Assembly (NCBI GenBank): GCA_029721435.1
Contig: CM056583.1
Coordinates: forward strand, 46,281,120 to 46,345,119
Length of the DNA stretch: 64,000 nucleotides
Reading direction: 5' to 3'
DNA from: Gymnothorax reevesii
Taxonomy: Eukaryota; Chordata; Actinopteri; Anguilliformes; Muraenidae
Of the stretch, positions 25,395 through 38,700 are shown in pieces (positions within the stretch are counted from its first letter, which is position 1; each line of letters opens with the position of its first letter). The notes beneath the pieces were generated by a model. The model was given only the letters and a program-made list of their open reading frames with translations. It made no database searches and had not been told where the DNA came from. The position numbers and the translations under genes were made by a program.

Positions 25395-25645
25395 AGGTCC
25401 CCTATAATGCCACCAGATGCACTGCTAATAAGCTATTAAGAGCCAGTTTAAAGTCTCCCGTACCCGACATCAGAAGTGGGAGGGACCACCTAGAATAATG
25501 AAATCTGATTGACTGCTTGGCTGAAGGTGATCAGTTCTTCTTGCCTCTGGTTGGTTACTCCCCACCTGATGTCAAGAGGGAAAAGATTTTGAAATAGCTT
25601 GTAATAACTAATTAGCTGTGTACCTGGTGACATAATGGGGGACCT
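25395..25645. mobile_element. piggyBac-type MITE
   Basis: 251 bp with inverted ends 'aggtcccctataatgccacc' and 'ggtgacataatgggggacct', flanked on both sides by TTAA (25391-25394 and 25646-25649), the piggyBac target duplication. It lies between cplx4 and rx3. Confidence 0.72.
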
Positions 25646-25869
25646 TTAAGATATGTGTGTAGCTCAGATAGGCGTGTTGAAGTTTATGTATTTAAAATAT
25701 GGAGAGACAAGTTTATTGTTCAAAAATGAACTGATTTATTAAGGATATTGCATGCATGCATTCACACTGCTAAGGCCAATGCATGTACCACTGTAAATGT
25801 TAAAGTCATTTTCTTTGAGCTTCGTTTCATGCTACCGATTTGGCGAATCTGCTGCGTTGTAATTTTCTC

Positions 25870-25892
25870 AAAAAAAAAAAAAAAAAAAAAAA
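25870..25892. repeat. Poly(A) tract
   Basis: A run of more than 20 A. Confidence 0.9.
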
Positions 25893-26096
25893 AGAAAGAT
25901 TCCACAAAGGCATCTCTTGTTTAGGCAAACTAGCACCCATTATGACTAACCACACAGCATGTAGTGCATGCTCTTCTTTATGAAGCCATAAGAAGTTAAA
26001 GATACCTACTTGTTGACATTTATGATAAACTATATTTAATATGTGGTTATATTTAAAAAAAAATAATTGATTAGAGAAGCAGAAACATGTAAATAT

Positions 26097-26102
26097 TTTA
26101 TT
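26097..26102 (-). terminator. Candidate poly(A) signal of cplx4
   Basis: AATAAA on the minus strand, about 180 nt after the cplx4 stop. Position and hexamer fit; no transcript evidence is available. Confidence 0.45.
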
Positions 26103-26282
26103 TCAACATTTCATTCAAAGAAAAACTAACTTCACTATTTTAGAAGTTGAATCCAGGCTGGCTGTTTTTTTTTTTGGTGCTAGCCTGGATAATTTACTAC
26201 CATTCGGAGACCAAATACAGCCTTTGAGCCGGGGGAAAAAGCCATTCGTAAACCCAGAGAGTGGCTGGAGCTGTTTCTCTTG

Positions 26283-26510
26283 CTACATAACAGAGCACTT
26301 CTCTTCAGCCTTGGTTTTTATCTCAGTCATGGTAGCCTGTGCCTTCTCCTTTATCTGGTCTATGTCCATGTTCTGGAGATTCTGAATCTGGCCAATAATG
26401 GAGTCCTTCTCCTCCTCCTCTGTTGCATCCTCGTCAACCATTTTCAGCAGCTCCTCAGGCACATCCACATCATCCCCTGCCATCTGGATCATGTTCTCAT
26501 CCTGCTCACT
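26283..26510 (-). CDS. cplx4: cplx4 exon 3 (acidic C-terminus, CAAX box)
   Basis: Acceptor cttccccag then [20 protein letters not shown] through EEKCSVM and TAG at 26283-26285. The C-terminal Cys is the expected prenylation site. Confidence 0.94.
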   Translation of the reverse strand, partial: SEQDENMIQMAGDDVDVPEELLKMVDEDATEEEEKDSIIGQIQNLQNMDIDQIKEKAQATMTEIKTKAEEKCSVM

Positions 26511-29500
26511 CTGGGGAAGAAGAACATTTAAAGGCATTTTCATCCATGTAGAATGCCATGAAGATCTTCCCAGAAAGAAAGTTCCAAATGTGGAACCAAA
26601 AAAACAATTGATACATTCCAAATGCCTTCATAATGTACTCTGCTTACAGAGATGTGAAATATACCCATATAAGGCATATACTGTATCTAGATAGCTGGGT
26701 CTCTGCCATGCATTGGCATTTAGCACATGGACATTGAGAAAACTTTCACGTTATACAATTAGTATTTTACCTTGTGATGACTGAGAATGAGTAGTGTGCT
26801 CTTATGTTTACCAATACATACAGTGCCATTACAAAAAATTTGGAATCACTCAGATTTAAAAAAAAAAACAATGTTTTCGAAGAAATTGAAACTTTTATTC
26901 ACCAGGGTAGCCCATACAAAGCACAGCAGAGATCTTGCTGTCAGTTGGTACTTTGACACTATCATTGTGAAATCAAACTTTAGCTTAGAAATCACCAAAT
27001 AGAAACAGCTGTCTGATCAAACTTGTTTGTTCAATACTCCCTTGAAAGGCAAACACTATTTTATACCTGAGATGCAAGAGAATGAAGATTTCATTAAAAA
27101 TATGAGCATTGATGTGTTGAAAGAAGAGCATAAACTGGATCTGTTCTGTACAGAAAGAGAAGTAGAAGGCTTACATGCATGACTGCGCAAGAGGACAAGT
27201 ACAGTACCCACCTATTATTGGCATCCGTGGTAAATATTAGCTTAATGGGCCATAAAGATTATGTGTTTGCTGTTAGGCCTTCCAATCTCTCATCAAATAT
27301 TAACAAAAATCTTACCCTAAGTTCAAAAAAGAGATTGAAAATTTAAATCTTAACATAAATATTTTTCCTTAATACATGCTTCCCACAATTATTGACACCT
27401 TGAGACAACTAATCTACAACCCCAATTCCAAAGTACTTGGGTTAAAGTGTAAATTGTGAATAAAATCAAAATGCAATGACTTTCAAGTCACACCAGCCAG
27501 GATTTTATTGACAATAGAACAGAGATAACATAACAAATGTTTAAACAGAATTTTTACAATATTATCCACAAAATGAGCTCATTTCAAATTTGATGGCTGC
27601 TACAGGTCTTAATAAAGTTGGGACAGGAGCCTGTTTACCATGGTGTAGCATCCCCTCTTCTTTTTAACTCAAAGTGGAGGCGTCTGGGCATTGAGGAGAC
27701 AAGTTTCTTGAGTTTAGCCATTGGAATTTGATTCCACTCTTGTTTAATACAGGCTTCCAGCAGCTGGGGAGTTTTGGGTCTCCCTTGACAAACTGTTTGT
27801 TTAATTATCTGCCAAATGTTCTCAATCAGTGAAAGATCTGGACTGCACGCAGGCCATTTCAGCACACAGACTGTTCTACTACGAAGCCATGCTCTTATAA
27901 TAGCTGCAGTATGTGGTTTTGCATTGTCCTGCTGAAATATACAAGGCCTTCCCTGGAATAAATGTTGACTGGAGGGGAGCATATGTTGCTCTAAAACCTT
28001 TATATACCTTTCAGCATTCATGGTGCTTTTTAAAACATGCAAGTGTCCCACACCATATGCACTAATGCATCCCCATACCATTAGAGATGCTGGCTTTTGA
28101 ACTGAATGCTGATGACAGGAGGGTTGGTCTTTCTCCTCTTTAGCCTGGAGGACACGACGCCTATGATTTCCAACAAGAATGTCAAATTTGGACTCGGACA
28201 GGACAATTTGCTACTTTGCTACAGTCCATTGTAAATGAGCCTTGGCCCACAGAACACGGCGACACTTCTGGATCATGCTCAACAATGGCTTCCATTTTGC
28301 ATGATAGCATTTAAGGTGGCATCTGTGGATGGCACAGCGGACTGTGTTTACAGACAGTGGTTTCTTGAAGTATTCCTGGGCCTATTTAATAATGTCAATG
28401 ACAGAATCATGCCAGTGAGTGATGCAGTGGCGTCTGAGGGTCCGAAGATCACCGGAATTCAGTATAGGTCTTCGGCCTTGTCCGTAACGCACAGAGATTT
28501 TTACAGTTTCTTTGAATCTTTTGATGATGTAATGCACTGTCAATGATGAGACCTTCAAAGCCTTTGCAATTTGATGTTGAGGAACATTGCTTTTAAAGTA
28601 TTCCACATTTTTTTTTATGCAAGCCTTCACAGCTTGGAGAGCCTCTGGCCATCTTTTCTTCTGAGAGACTCAGCCTCTCTAAGACATCCCTTTTAAAGCC
28701 AATCATGTTACACACCTGATGCCAGTTAACTTAATTACTTGCTAAATGTTCTTTCAGCTGATTTTCTTATATATTAATTGCTTTTTCAGCCCTTTTTTTT
28801 TGCCTGTGTCCCAACTTTTTTGAGACCTGTTGCAGCCAGAAAATTTGAAATGAGCTCATTTTGTGGATAAAAATGTAAAATGTCTCAGTTTCAACATTTG
28901 AAATGTTATCTATGTTCTATTGCTCATGTGATCTAAAACTCATTGTATTTTGATTTTATTCAAAATTTACACTTTTTCCCAACTATTTTGGAATTGGGGT
29001 TGTAATTTAAATACATTCTCATTCATATTTCACTTTTTGAAGTTCACTATAACAATGAAAAAAAATTGTAATAATAATAGACGATTTCCACCCATGAGTT
29101 TGTTTTTCCCTGAGTGCAAATATCAGAATTCCCCTTAGTCACCCATCATCATAGACAAGACAAAAGAATATTACAATGATGGGCCACAGTAAGTTGTCGA
29201 GCTTCACAAATGTGGAAATGCTAATTAGAAAATAGCTATTGAGTTGAGAACACCCAAATCAACTGTAAGGGAAGTCATTAAGAAGTTAAAGGCTTTGTTA
29301 AAAATCCATTTGGTGAAGGACGTGTGCATATTTTGCATGCATATACTGTGAGGAAAATGGTAGTAAAGGTAGTAATATTGGAGAATTGTGGATATTCATT
29401 ATGTATTGGGTCCAGAAATTCTCTATAACTATGATAAGACACCAGGAGCAATGCTAGGGGAAAAAAAGAAAAAAAAAAACAATTCCATTGTCATCAAAAA

Positions 29501-32500
29501 CAAACTTGTGCGCCGACAGTCCTGACAGTTCAGGAATGTCCAATTGGACAGAAATCTATGGTCATGAGAAAACCTGCCTGTCTCTGCCAAAAAGCTCACA
29601 CTTTGCTCTGGTTGGATTTTCAAACAAGACAATGATCCAAAGCATGCATCAAAATCAACAAAAAAATAGTCCACCATGCAAGGAATCAAGGTTTGGCCAT
29701 GGGCTTCCCAGACATCTGACCAAAATCGAATAGAAAATCTGTGGGATAAGCTGAAGAGGAGAGCCTGTGAACCAGGACCTGGGAATTTTGTGGATCTGGA
29801 GACTCTCTTTATGGAAAAATGGTCTCAGATCCAGATTCATCTCTTCTCCGGCCTCATTTTACACTATAAGAGATATTTCAGAGCTTCCATCCTGGCAAGG
29901 AGGCTGCAAAAAATATCAAAGGGAATCCAATAATTGTGGCTAACATCTTCTGACAAAATTATTTGTTTCATGGTGAAAAATCATTATCTCAGGTTTTAAA
30001 GGTTTTATTTTTGATATTTTGAATTATGGATGATGTGGATGGGGCGGCACGGTGGCACAGTGGTTAGCATTGCTGCAGCAAGAAGGTTGTGGGTTCGAAT
30101 CCGGCCTGGGGCCTTTCTGTGTGGAGTTTGCATGCTCTCCCCATGTTGTGTGGGTTTTCGCCGGGTACTCCGGTTTCCTCCCACAGTCCAAAAACATGCA
30201 TATCAGGCTAATTGGAGACACCAAATTGCCCATAGGTATGAGTGTGAGAGTGAATGGTGTGTGCGCCCTGCAATGGATTGGCAACCTGTCCAGGGTGGGT
30301 CCCTGCCTTTGCCCGTAGTCAGCTGGGATAGGCTCCAGCTCCAGCCCCGTGACCCTAGTGAGGAATGGATGGATGGATGGATAATCAATGAAGGCATTAA
30401 TTCATAAGCACTTTTGTTCCTATTTACTGAGGATGCCAATATTAGTGGAGGGCACTGTACATCAGGACTCTAAATTTAAAAAGAAATAATCTTTTAGTTT
30501 ATCTTGTAGTTTCATTGAAACATAACCAGCCAAATGTTCCATCATGCAGTGCCAAAGAGACAACTCCAGAATGCTGGTTTTACCACAGCGTCTGTCTGTC
30601 CTGGTTTGAAACAGTTTCACTTATCTCTCATGACAGCAGAGCCAGAGCACCTCTTCATCTGAACCAAATTATTTTCATGGCCATCGCATACATGTTGAGT
30701 TTTAAACCATAAAGAACTTCATCAGTGCCAGTTTACCGGACAATACAGCAAGAGACAAAAAGATCATTTATAGCCTCTGCTGCGCTCAATATTATCAGAG
30801 CAGATGGTTTAGCATTAGAGCACAGTTACCCTAGGGTGCTGTGGCACTATGTGTTGTTGCTAGATTGGGGAAATGGCCACTGAAAATGGTGCTTTACTTT
30901 CACTCACAAAAAAAGCAATTTCAATCAGTTGTCTTTATGAAATTCTCAATGTCTTGGCTGTATTTTTTGTTAACTTTGCATTGATGAATAAAAGCATTGA
31001 TATCTTTGAAAAATAACAACTTTTTAATGATACTGCATGTGTATACCAAACATATTAACTGTCAAATAAATACATTAATCAATAAAAAAGCTTTATGACT
31101 TGTTTCTACCGTATAGTTTTGGCTGTAGTGAAGTACTCAGGGGGAGAAACAGTGGTTTTGAGGCAGAATTACATCCCCCCTTAGTTGTTATGCCATGCCA
31201 GGAGCACTGGTTAGGCTAGATTGCCATTTAATGCTGCTCAAAGAACCACTCTCATGTTAGTGCTGTGGTTTTTTTCATTGGTTGAATGTTTATCAAAAAA
31301 AGAGAGCATATTATTCCATCCTAATTTTCGTTGCCTTGGAGAAAAAGTCCTAACCCTTTAAATCCAATTGAATCCTTTGAGTGCAAAATATCTATTTTAG
31401 GAGATTATATTGAAAAAAGAAATCTGAATTTAGCAGCAATACCATATTTTTATGTATTTTGTACTGCTTTTTCCCCATGGTAATCGTGTTTGTTTAATAA
31501 TAACCAAATCACATTCTTGGTGCAGCATGATCATATATTTCTTGATGTCACGCAAAAAAGAAAAACATGCTTCATTAAAAATAGCCTAAAATGAGTAATT
31601 TTTTAATGGGCATTATGCAAGAATGAGACTGAGTAAATAAAATTTTATATGCATGCCGAAATACATATATGCTTCTAACAGCATCAGTTTACAGTTTTAT
31701 TTTTCTTCCCTATTGCTCAAACGATTGGTCTTCTTCAGAATCTATAGTTTATTTTTCAGGTTTTTAGCTGCCATCTTTCCATCCCTCAAAAAGGTTTGGC
31801 CAATGAGAGGCCTTATGAGAGGTATGCTTTGGCAGTTCCATCACGGTGACATCGACTGACCACAGCTTAACCCAAGTCTGTATAGGCTTAATACATTTTG
31901 TACTAAATTCTCACCTATTTTGAGCTGTTTTGCCAGCTTCAATTGCTTCATTCAAGCTATTGCTCCCCCTCCCCCCCCTTTCTGTTTTGGTCGCCAAGCA
32001 ACGGGGGGATTCATTTATGATCGTTTTTTTTTTTCTCTCCCAATGTTGGTGAGTGAATGAAACGTGAGCGGTCTTTTGTACTCATTATATTTCATGAATA
32101 TTTCCATTAGCGCAGGTATTGCCATTGCTAGCTGCATGTCACTGCTTCGATAATTTTGGGATTCGGGAATTGCTGCAAATTCGATCATTACACACTGCTA
32201 GCGTGTTACACAAACTGATTTATGTTTTATCATATGTGGTTAGCCTAGCTGGCATCTTTTTTCAGATTTCTATGCATGTGCAGTAGGTTACTTAACGCTT
32301 CAGTCATGTTTATTTGGTTACATAGCAGAGCATTTGTTGTATTGGTGGATATGATGCTTCATTAAATTGCTGGTGTGTCCAGCAATTGGGTTTCAGAACA
32401 CTCACCGAAAAGCAGACAATTTGGGTCTTCAATGAGAGCTTTTTTCAACCTCTTGCCTTAAAAGAGCTAGCCTATAGGACATTGCTGTTGACGGGAAAAT

Positions 32501-35500
32501 AGCGTATTCCGTAATTGTTTCTATCGGAGTATTTATTATTCAGTTCAGCTTTGTCTTAAAATGACCAAAAACAAGTTTTATATCACCTAAGGGGCAGTTC
32601 TTTCATTTACAGTTCACTTAGGAGTGTTCCACCACTGGAAAGAATGGTATTTTCATTCAATTTTGCTTTGTGTGCAGTGGAAAAGTGAAGAATTTTTTCA
32701 GAAATACACTGAAAAAAGTGATTTTGACCCCTAGTAAATGTTCCATATATTAATTCAGCATATTTTAATAGAAATAGTTGTGTTATTTAACTCCACTTAA
32801 AAAATATAAGTAATTTCAAATAGTCAACATAATAAAAATATCTAGCTTCAGATAAAAATATTTTGTGCAACCACTTACCTTAAAAAAATTATGTTCATTC
32901 AACAAAACATTTTTTTCAGTGTAGGTGTTACATGACCCGAGAAAATAGACAAAAAGGGCTGTCGTATTTTGTTTTGCTCAAATTGCAGAAAACCTGCTAT
33001 AACCAGAATGTACTAGTCGCATTGCTTTCTAAAGCTGCTACCATGAACAGCCAGATAGAGCTACTAGCGTTCGGCTAGACTCTAATAACACTGCAAAGCA
33101 CCAAGATACTTTGGATCGCATAAATAAAAACTTTTTTGCATGATTTTGTACTTTGACACTACCATGTTTGTAACGAAGCACAAAAAAATGTGTCGTCTGG
33201 TAAAAAATTTATGGCAAATAAAGATAAAATTCTCAGTCCAGATTAACTGACAGCAGTGAAACATTGCTCATTTGCATACATTAACCATAACCTCATAATA
33301 CATAGCCGATTGAAAATAAAAAAAGTATCCCACTAAGATAATTGATTGTAGTGGTGTATAAATGCAACATGCACACAGTTTAGATGCTGATTCAGATTAA
33401 TCCCACGGCAGAAAAATGGGCTGCTGCTAAATACTGCTGAGTAGGTAAGGCTAATGCGGGAAGCTCCAGTGAGTGTTGATACAGGTTTAACACTACGCTA
33501 CACAATCAGACAAGCTTACTCCTGCTCTCATTATATCCTAATCTTCTTCAATGATTCGCACAAAAAAAAAAGAAGAAGAATCATACCTTCGGCAGCCGGT
33601 ATTTTTCTCTTAAACAAGTCCTTAGAGTGGCCCTCTCAGCTTTTTTATGTAAGAAGTCAGCATCTCTTTGCATCCTGGAGTATTGAAAACAATTTAATTG
33701 CATTATGTATTACCAGTACTATGCTTTTTGTGACATTACTTAAACAGACAACAAAACTCACTTAATAGACCAAAAATATTTAGCATTGTGATTGCAATTA
33801 TAATGAACTCAGTGTCTAAAGAGCTACAGGTCCAGCCATGACATAGCCTCTCTGGAAACTCAGGAGATTTTAGCTAATAGCATGTATTTTATTGTTCACC
33901 CCATTATCCTTTTTTCAACCAAAAAAGTGGCATCTTGCCGATGGCTTGAACATTGTAACTTAGTCATTCGATGGCAACAAAACGTTTTACTAGATGAAAT
34001 AACCCTTTAATATCTCCTTGCAATCATATATAAACCATAAATATCCATAAATAATGTCTAATATTCTCGAGTAGATCACTGTAATTTGACTACATAAACT
34101 GCGTGAACCTTTTTTTGTTCGGACAGGGAATATAAGCTCAGGAGGCACAGGCAGTGTATACGTAGTGTGTGATTTAGTATTACTTTAATTTCACTCTTAA
34201 CATTTTGCTTGATTGCTAATATCGCTTTCAATCAATATTAAAATGATGCCAATTAACGGAAATTGATAATACATTTACTTTGTCGCTAATTGCCTGCTTC
34301 TTTGAAAAGATGCATTTTTGGCCTTTGGTGAGTCCTTTAGAAGACATGGGTTCTTAACTCTGACTATTTTATATAATGTTATTAATGGAAATAAAAGCTG
34401 TGGATACTCTAGCTGTGATTGGGGTAGCTGGGCCTGATAAACTGCATGGCAACCATGTTGTCTAAGAACAGTCAGTGGTTGGGTACATATTTTTAACGGA
34501 TGAAAGTCCTGCATAATTAGATAGCCGGCTTGAGAAATACAAATGAGAGATAACGCAAAAGTATCAAGATTAACACCTTTGCTGCACGTAATAAAAGCCA
34601 TGATATCCTTAAGCATCAGTTAAAGACTTCTGTTTCACTTCTCATCTGGATTACTGCTCCCACTGGAAAATGATCCCGATTTCTGAGCCAATCTCTGTTG
34701 TATAAAAATTCTATTAATTTGTGCATTACAGAACTTATTCAAGAATTAATTCATTGTGTCTATTGTGACAGTATAATTATGGATTGGAGATTGTTTTTTT
34801 ACACTTTATAACCAAACTGAAGTTTGCCAATACTTGGTAGAGAAAAATGAATGAAGGCAGCAATCCCTAACCTTTGCCTTTCTTTGTAAGTGACAGACCA
34901 TGAATATCTTGAGAATAACTGAGAATTGTAATATCATGCTTAGATGATCCACAGTTTACGCTGCTTTGGCAGATTTTGTGTCAAAGGTTTAAGTCACTCC
35001 AGTGCATTCAGTAGCATTATCACAGCAAGTTCCGATGTCACGAATACCTGCTATTATGGCTAAATGCTCTCAGAATCTACATCAGTTCTAGTTGGTGAAA
35101 TAGTCCCCAAACCAAAAATACATAAAAAAATGGAAGATTATGGGATTGGAAAAAATTCCTTTCATAAGGCAGCATCTTTTTTTTTTTTTTTTTTTGCTTA
35201 AAAATGAAATTTCAGCTCTGTGACTCTGCTGTAATTATTCTTGCAATGGCACAATCATATATCATGACCCTGAGAAAAACAAGACAAACTGTATTGTGGA
35301 GTGAAAGACTGAGCAATACAGCTAGACATATCTGTGATGCAGAACTGAAAGAATGATGAACAGACAATTAATTAAGGCCTATATCAATGAAAGAATGAAG
35401 CAACCACAATTTCACGTCAGTGTATGTCTTACAAACTCTTGTATTGCAAGTGCTGTTATGTAACGTATTTGTAGGAGAATTAAAATGTTCGTAACACTTA

Positions 35501-35748
35501 AGATACAAAGCTCTCTTCTTGAAAACTTATCCTCAGCCATGCCCTCCGTCCTCCATTTTGTGACAGAAAGACAGGGTAGTAACTTACTTCTCCTCCACCA
35601 GCTGCTTCTGGTACTCTTCATATTCCTCACGGGTCATTCCAGCAGCAGCCGCAGGATCCGTCGGTGCGGCATCCTCACTCTTTTCTTCTCCTCCCAGACC
35701 CAGGTTTTTAACCTGGTTGCTGACCATACTCTTCAGGAAGAAAGACAT
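26283..35748 (-). CDS. cplx4: Complexin-4, 3 coding exons, 158 aa
   Basis: Complexins bind the assembled SNARE complex and clamp or promote vesicle fusion. Complexins 3 and 4 are the retinal ribbon-synapse forms and are lipid-anchored. Coding exons are 35588-35748, 33587-33674 and 26283-26510, total 477 nt. The N-terminus [17 protein letters not shown] is followed by a [17 protein letters not shown] accessory helix, the central SNARE-binding helix in exon 2 ([20 protein letters not shown], about 64-83), an acidic segment ([11 protein letters not shown]) and the farnesylation box CSVM (155-158). Phases are 2 and 0. The length is close to human CPLX4 (160 aa), and CSVM favours cplx4 over cplx3. 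Teleosts may have several cplx4 copies, so the exact paralogue is open. Intron 2 (7.1 kb) is expanded by transposons. Confidence 0.93.
27417..29002 (-). mobile_element. Tc1-like DNA transposon, family C, nested copy
   Basis: TA-flanked (27415-27416 and 29003-29004), 1586 bp, with ends 'caaccccaattccaaagt' and 'ttttggaattggggttg'. It is closely related to the copy at 7544-8912 and nearly full length. It lies in cplx4 intron 2 inside the older family D element. Confidence 0.94.
27635..28630 (-). pseudogene. Tc1-like transposase, family C, frameshifted
   Basis: The N-terminal part (28382-28630) has [20 protein letters not shown] and [18 protein letters not shown]. The C-terminal part (27635-28081) starts [20 protein letters not shown] and has [12 protein letters not shown] and [14 protein letters not shown] through RRGDATPW. 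The WSDES block around 28190 is damaged: the sequence there reads 'ggactcggacaggacaattt' where the sister copy has the intact phrase, so the first catalytic Asp is lost. Confidence 0.86.
29150..29935 (+). pseudogene. Degenerate Tc1-like transposase, family D
   Basis: Plus-strand fragments in several frames resemble HTH text ([17 protein letters not shown]) and '[14 protein letters not shown]', the decayed QQDNDPKH block, followed by an '[19 protein letters not shown]' segment. Many stops. Confidence 0.75.
30041..30383 (+). mobile_element. tRNA-derived SINE
   Basis: A pol III box A (TGGCACAGTGG, 30053-30063) and box B (GGTTCGAATCC, 30092-30102) sit about 28 bp apart near the 5' end. The body is a common fish repeat ('ggagtttgcatgctctcccc', 'tccagggtgggtccctgcct') and the tail is (GGAT)n at 30367-30382. 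A truncated copy lies at 46478-46682. Confidence 0.85.
30460..33586. other. Remainder of cplx4 intron 2, no feature recognised
   Basis: AT-rich, with C-run and T-run tracts at 31966-32035. No exons or transposon ends recognised. Confidence 0.5.
33587..33674 (-). CDS. cplx4: cplx4 exon 2 (central SNARE-binding helix)
   Basis: An 88-nt exon found by translating between acceptor ctccag (33675-33680) and donor GTATGA (33581-33586). It reads [19 protein letters not shown] and on to REKYRLPK, the expected complexin core. It is too short to stand out as an ORF, but both phases fit its neighbours. Confidence 0.92.
35588..35748 (-). CDS. cplx4: cplx4 exon 1 (start)
   Basis: ATG at 35746-35748. Encodes [10 protein letters not shown] through KQLVEE plus two bases of a split Lys codon. 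The donor is GTAAGT at 35582-35587. Confidence 0.93.
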
Positions 35749-38700
35749 GGTGCCTCAGGAGTTTCACCTCACCCTTAATGGTATATCAAAAATGTTTTGT
35801 GTGATGAGAAAGCAAAATGCTTGTTTTTCTAGTCCACCCCTGGATTTTTGAAGTGACCGAGTAGCGAAGCCCAATGAAAGGCTGTCTATCAAGTCAACTG
35901 CCGGTCTGTGTTGTCGAGGGCACGCTGAGAGCAGACAACAGAGGCCAAAAGGAAAAAAAGAAGCAGCAGTTATGCCACAGCCATAATCTGGATTAAACCT
36001 CCCACTCTAGTGCTCCAGGAGGCAGATGGTTTGCATTTTATCAGAATGGAAACTAGATCTAATTATTTTATATTGGTTTGCTCTTCACTAATTTTAACCT
36101 GTCAATACTTGTTGGCCAAGTTGAAGGTGTCAAGGACAAGTCGACAATGAATTTTTGCACTATTCTAGGTCTGGTTTTGTTCCCTGCTTCGTTGTAGGAA
36201 TATCGCATTTACCCAACTGACGCTAATCTGATTACTTTGGATGGAGCGGCCCATGTTCCATGGGAGCATCTCACAGAGATTTATATTTATACCCTTGAGC
36301 TAGAGAAAGAAGTGTGGGATTATCAGGCACAGTTTATCTTGTTGATGTTGTTCTAGTACCCTTCTATTGGAAATCACTGGCAGCCTTGAGTGACACAGAG
36401 AGAAACAATGCTTTATAAATCACAAATCAATGAAACACAACTATATATAGTGCTCCTGGCTTAAAAGTGTTGTAGTCTGTCACCGAGAGTAAATATATGA
36501 CAATTTGAAACAAAACAATTTACTTTTCCCTGAAATGTAAGCAAAATACTACTAACATTTTTTTTTATGGTATGACCACTGAAAGTCACAATTGTATCAA
36601 TACAAATAATAGATTAAGCTAGTTTTCCCCCTCTGATTTCATTCCTCAGTGTAATGATATCCATTGTTAATAAAAGAATAACAATCATGCCATCAATTCA
36701 AGTGAAACAAATGAAAATCCAATAAACCACTGAAATAACAAAATATCAGCTTTACTGGAGTAAAATTTACGTAGCAGAAGGTCATTGCATAACAAAATAG
36801 CTGCAAGCAGAGATGTGGGGGTCAAGCAGTTCAGCAGGGCAACGTGCCATGGCAACTTGATGCGATCATGTAAAAAGCACATCAGTAAACACTGATAGCA
36901 ATTTTACGTGAATTGTGAAAAGATTGTGTATAATTTTGATATGAGTTCAAGTCTTCTTTGGGTTGTTTGTTTTTGATTTGGTTGACGTGGAGAATCGGTC
37001 TCAAAAAAAGGAAAATAAAAAACTTTTGTGAGGCAAATATCTCCACATTTGGGGAAATTTGGATAATATGAAGGATGATAACTGATAATGCGGCCATGAA
37101 ATTTTTCTTTTACCTTTAAATCCAACATGGTCACCGCATCAGTTGACATGTCAAGTTGCCAAGTCTTGCCTTAAGACAATCCACAGTATACCAGACGCCA
37201 GTTTTTTCAAGACAAACATATTATTCAATTATTGATCAAAACACAATTTTTTCAGCACCTTCTAATGCTCAAATGATGCAAAATATTTTTTGCCTCCTCA
37301 AAATGGAACCCAAGCCCATTTACCAAGTTTGAAATATAACTTGGGCCGTAATGGAAGAAAGCTTTTAAAAAAATCAAAAAGCCTTATAAATACCTTTGTG
37401 AGGCTTGGTTTGAAGATTATCTCTACTACTTTCAGTAAAAATTAGACAAAATTTGTGGCCTGTGAAGCATTTCTAAACTTTCTTTTTAATCCAATATGGC
37501 AGACAATGCCATATGGCAGAAATTAAAGTCACAGCATTCTTAGAACTTTGTTTGATCCAAGGACTCCAACAAAATAATACTCATGAAACTCAAGCATTTG
37601 GTTCAAAGTAATATGCGTTAATGCACCTCAGACTTCAACCTGTTGACGGCACTGGAGTGCACATGGCAGAGACATGAAACTGGGTGAAAAAAATAAGGGG
37701 ACAAAACTCTTTACCATACGACTCTGAGGTGGGCTATTGACATCCAATCCAATGACATCCAAGATCATGAATAAGAAAAGACTGTCGGTGTCCTGCACAG
37801 CTTTGCTGCTGGGCCCCCAGTATAATTTTCTAAAATAAAAATAATAAAATACTTTATGTTCATGATACTCAGTATAGTTTTAATTACATTAGTTAAAAAT
37901 TTCCCCCTCCCATAATTTCATTATTTGAAATGGTATTGGAAGTCCATTAAAAATAGCAGCAAAATCTTCTTGCTATTGCCTAAGGTGATTACTTTGTAGT
38001 AATGCTGTGACAGGGTTAAGAGGAAGTCTGACATTCCTAGATCAAGGTTAAAACACTTAAAGCAAGAGGGAATTCATTATGCTTTCACAGTACTGTTGCT
38101 TCATTGTTAGGGGAACATGGGGGAAAAAAGCACAACAAACACAATGAAAGCACTGGAGAATGGAGTGAAACCAAGGATGGTCTCAAACATGTTCTTTTCA
38201 TCCTTGTTTCTTTTTTTCCTTCCATTCACACAGTCCTGCCAAAGCTAAGCTTCCCTCATTTTCAAATCTACCTCAATCAGTCAGTAATACGCAGTAATCC
38301 CATGCATATAACCTCTCAAAAGTGGTTCAGAGGTAAATAAATTGACATGGAAACCTCCAAAACTAGCTTTTAAACACATTGATGATGTTACAGTTGTGCC
38401 AAGTTAACCCATCACATTTAAAAAATAAATATAGTAATCCATTTGGTGCGAGTGCAGATTATGCCTGTGTATCATGATTGCATTGTACAGCAGCTGAAAG
38501 CTCGACCACTGCAAAGCTCCTTCACAACACTGAACTCTATAAAGTACGAAAGATGTACAACAAACCTGCAGTTCTGCTCATGTGAGCAGAGACACGGAAG
38601 CGACAGATGTGCTGGCATTTCTCTTGCTTTTCGGCGTAATCCTCTCTTATGAAGAGAGAGAACGTTAGCCTGAGATGAAAAGGGAGAGATTTATTGAGAG

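Larger units (their letters stand above)
27200..30459 (+). mobile_element. Old Tc1-like element (family D) containing two later insertions
   Basis: The left end 'tacagtacccacctattatt' and the right end 'aatattagtggagggcactg' are inverted matches 3.2 kb apart, far more than a Tc1 length. Removing the family C Tc1 (27417-29002) and the SINE (about 30036-30383) leaves about 1.3 kb. Decayed transposase runs from about 29150 to 29930. Confidence 0.82.

Noticed and set aside
26398..26694. 98-aa Ser-rich plus-strand frame
   Set aside because: Antisense of the acidic cplx4 exon 3; the Ser run mirrors Glu codons.
34275..34616. 113-aa minus-strand frame in cplx4 intron 1
   Set aside because: It would break the complexin reading if included, and the exon 1 to exon 2 phases already close without it.
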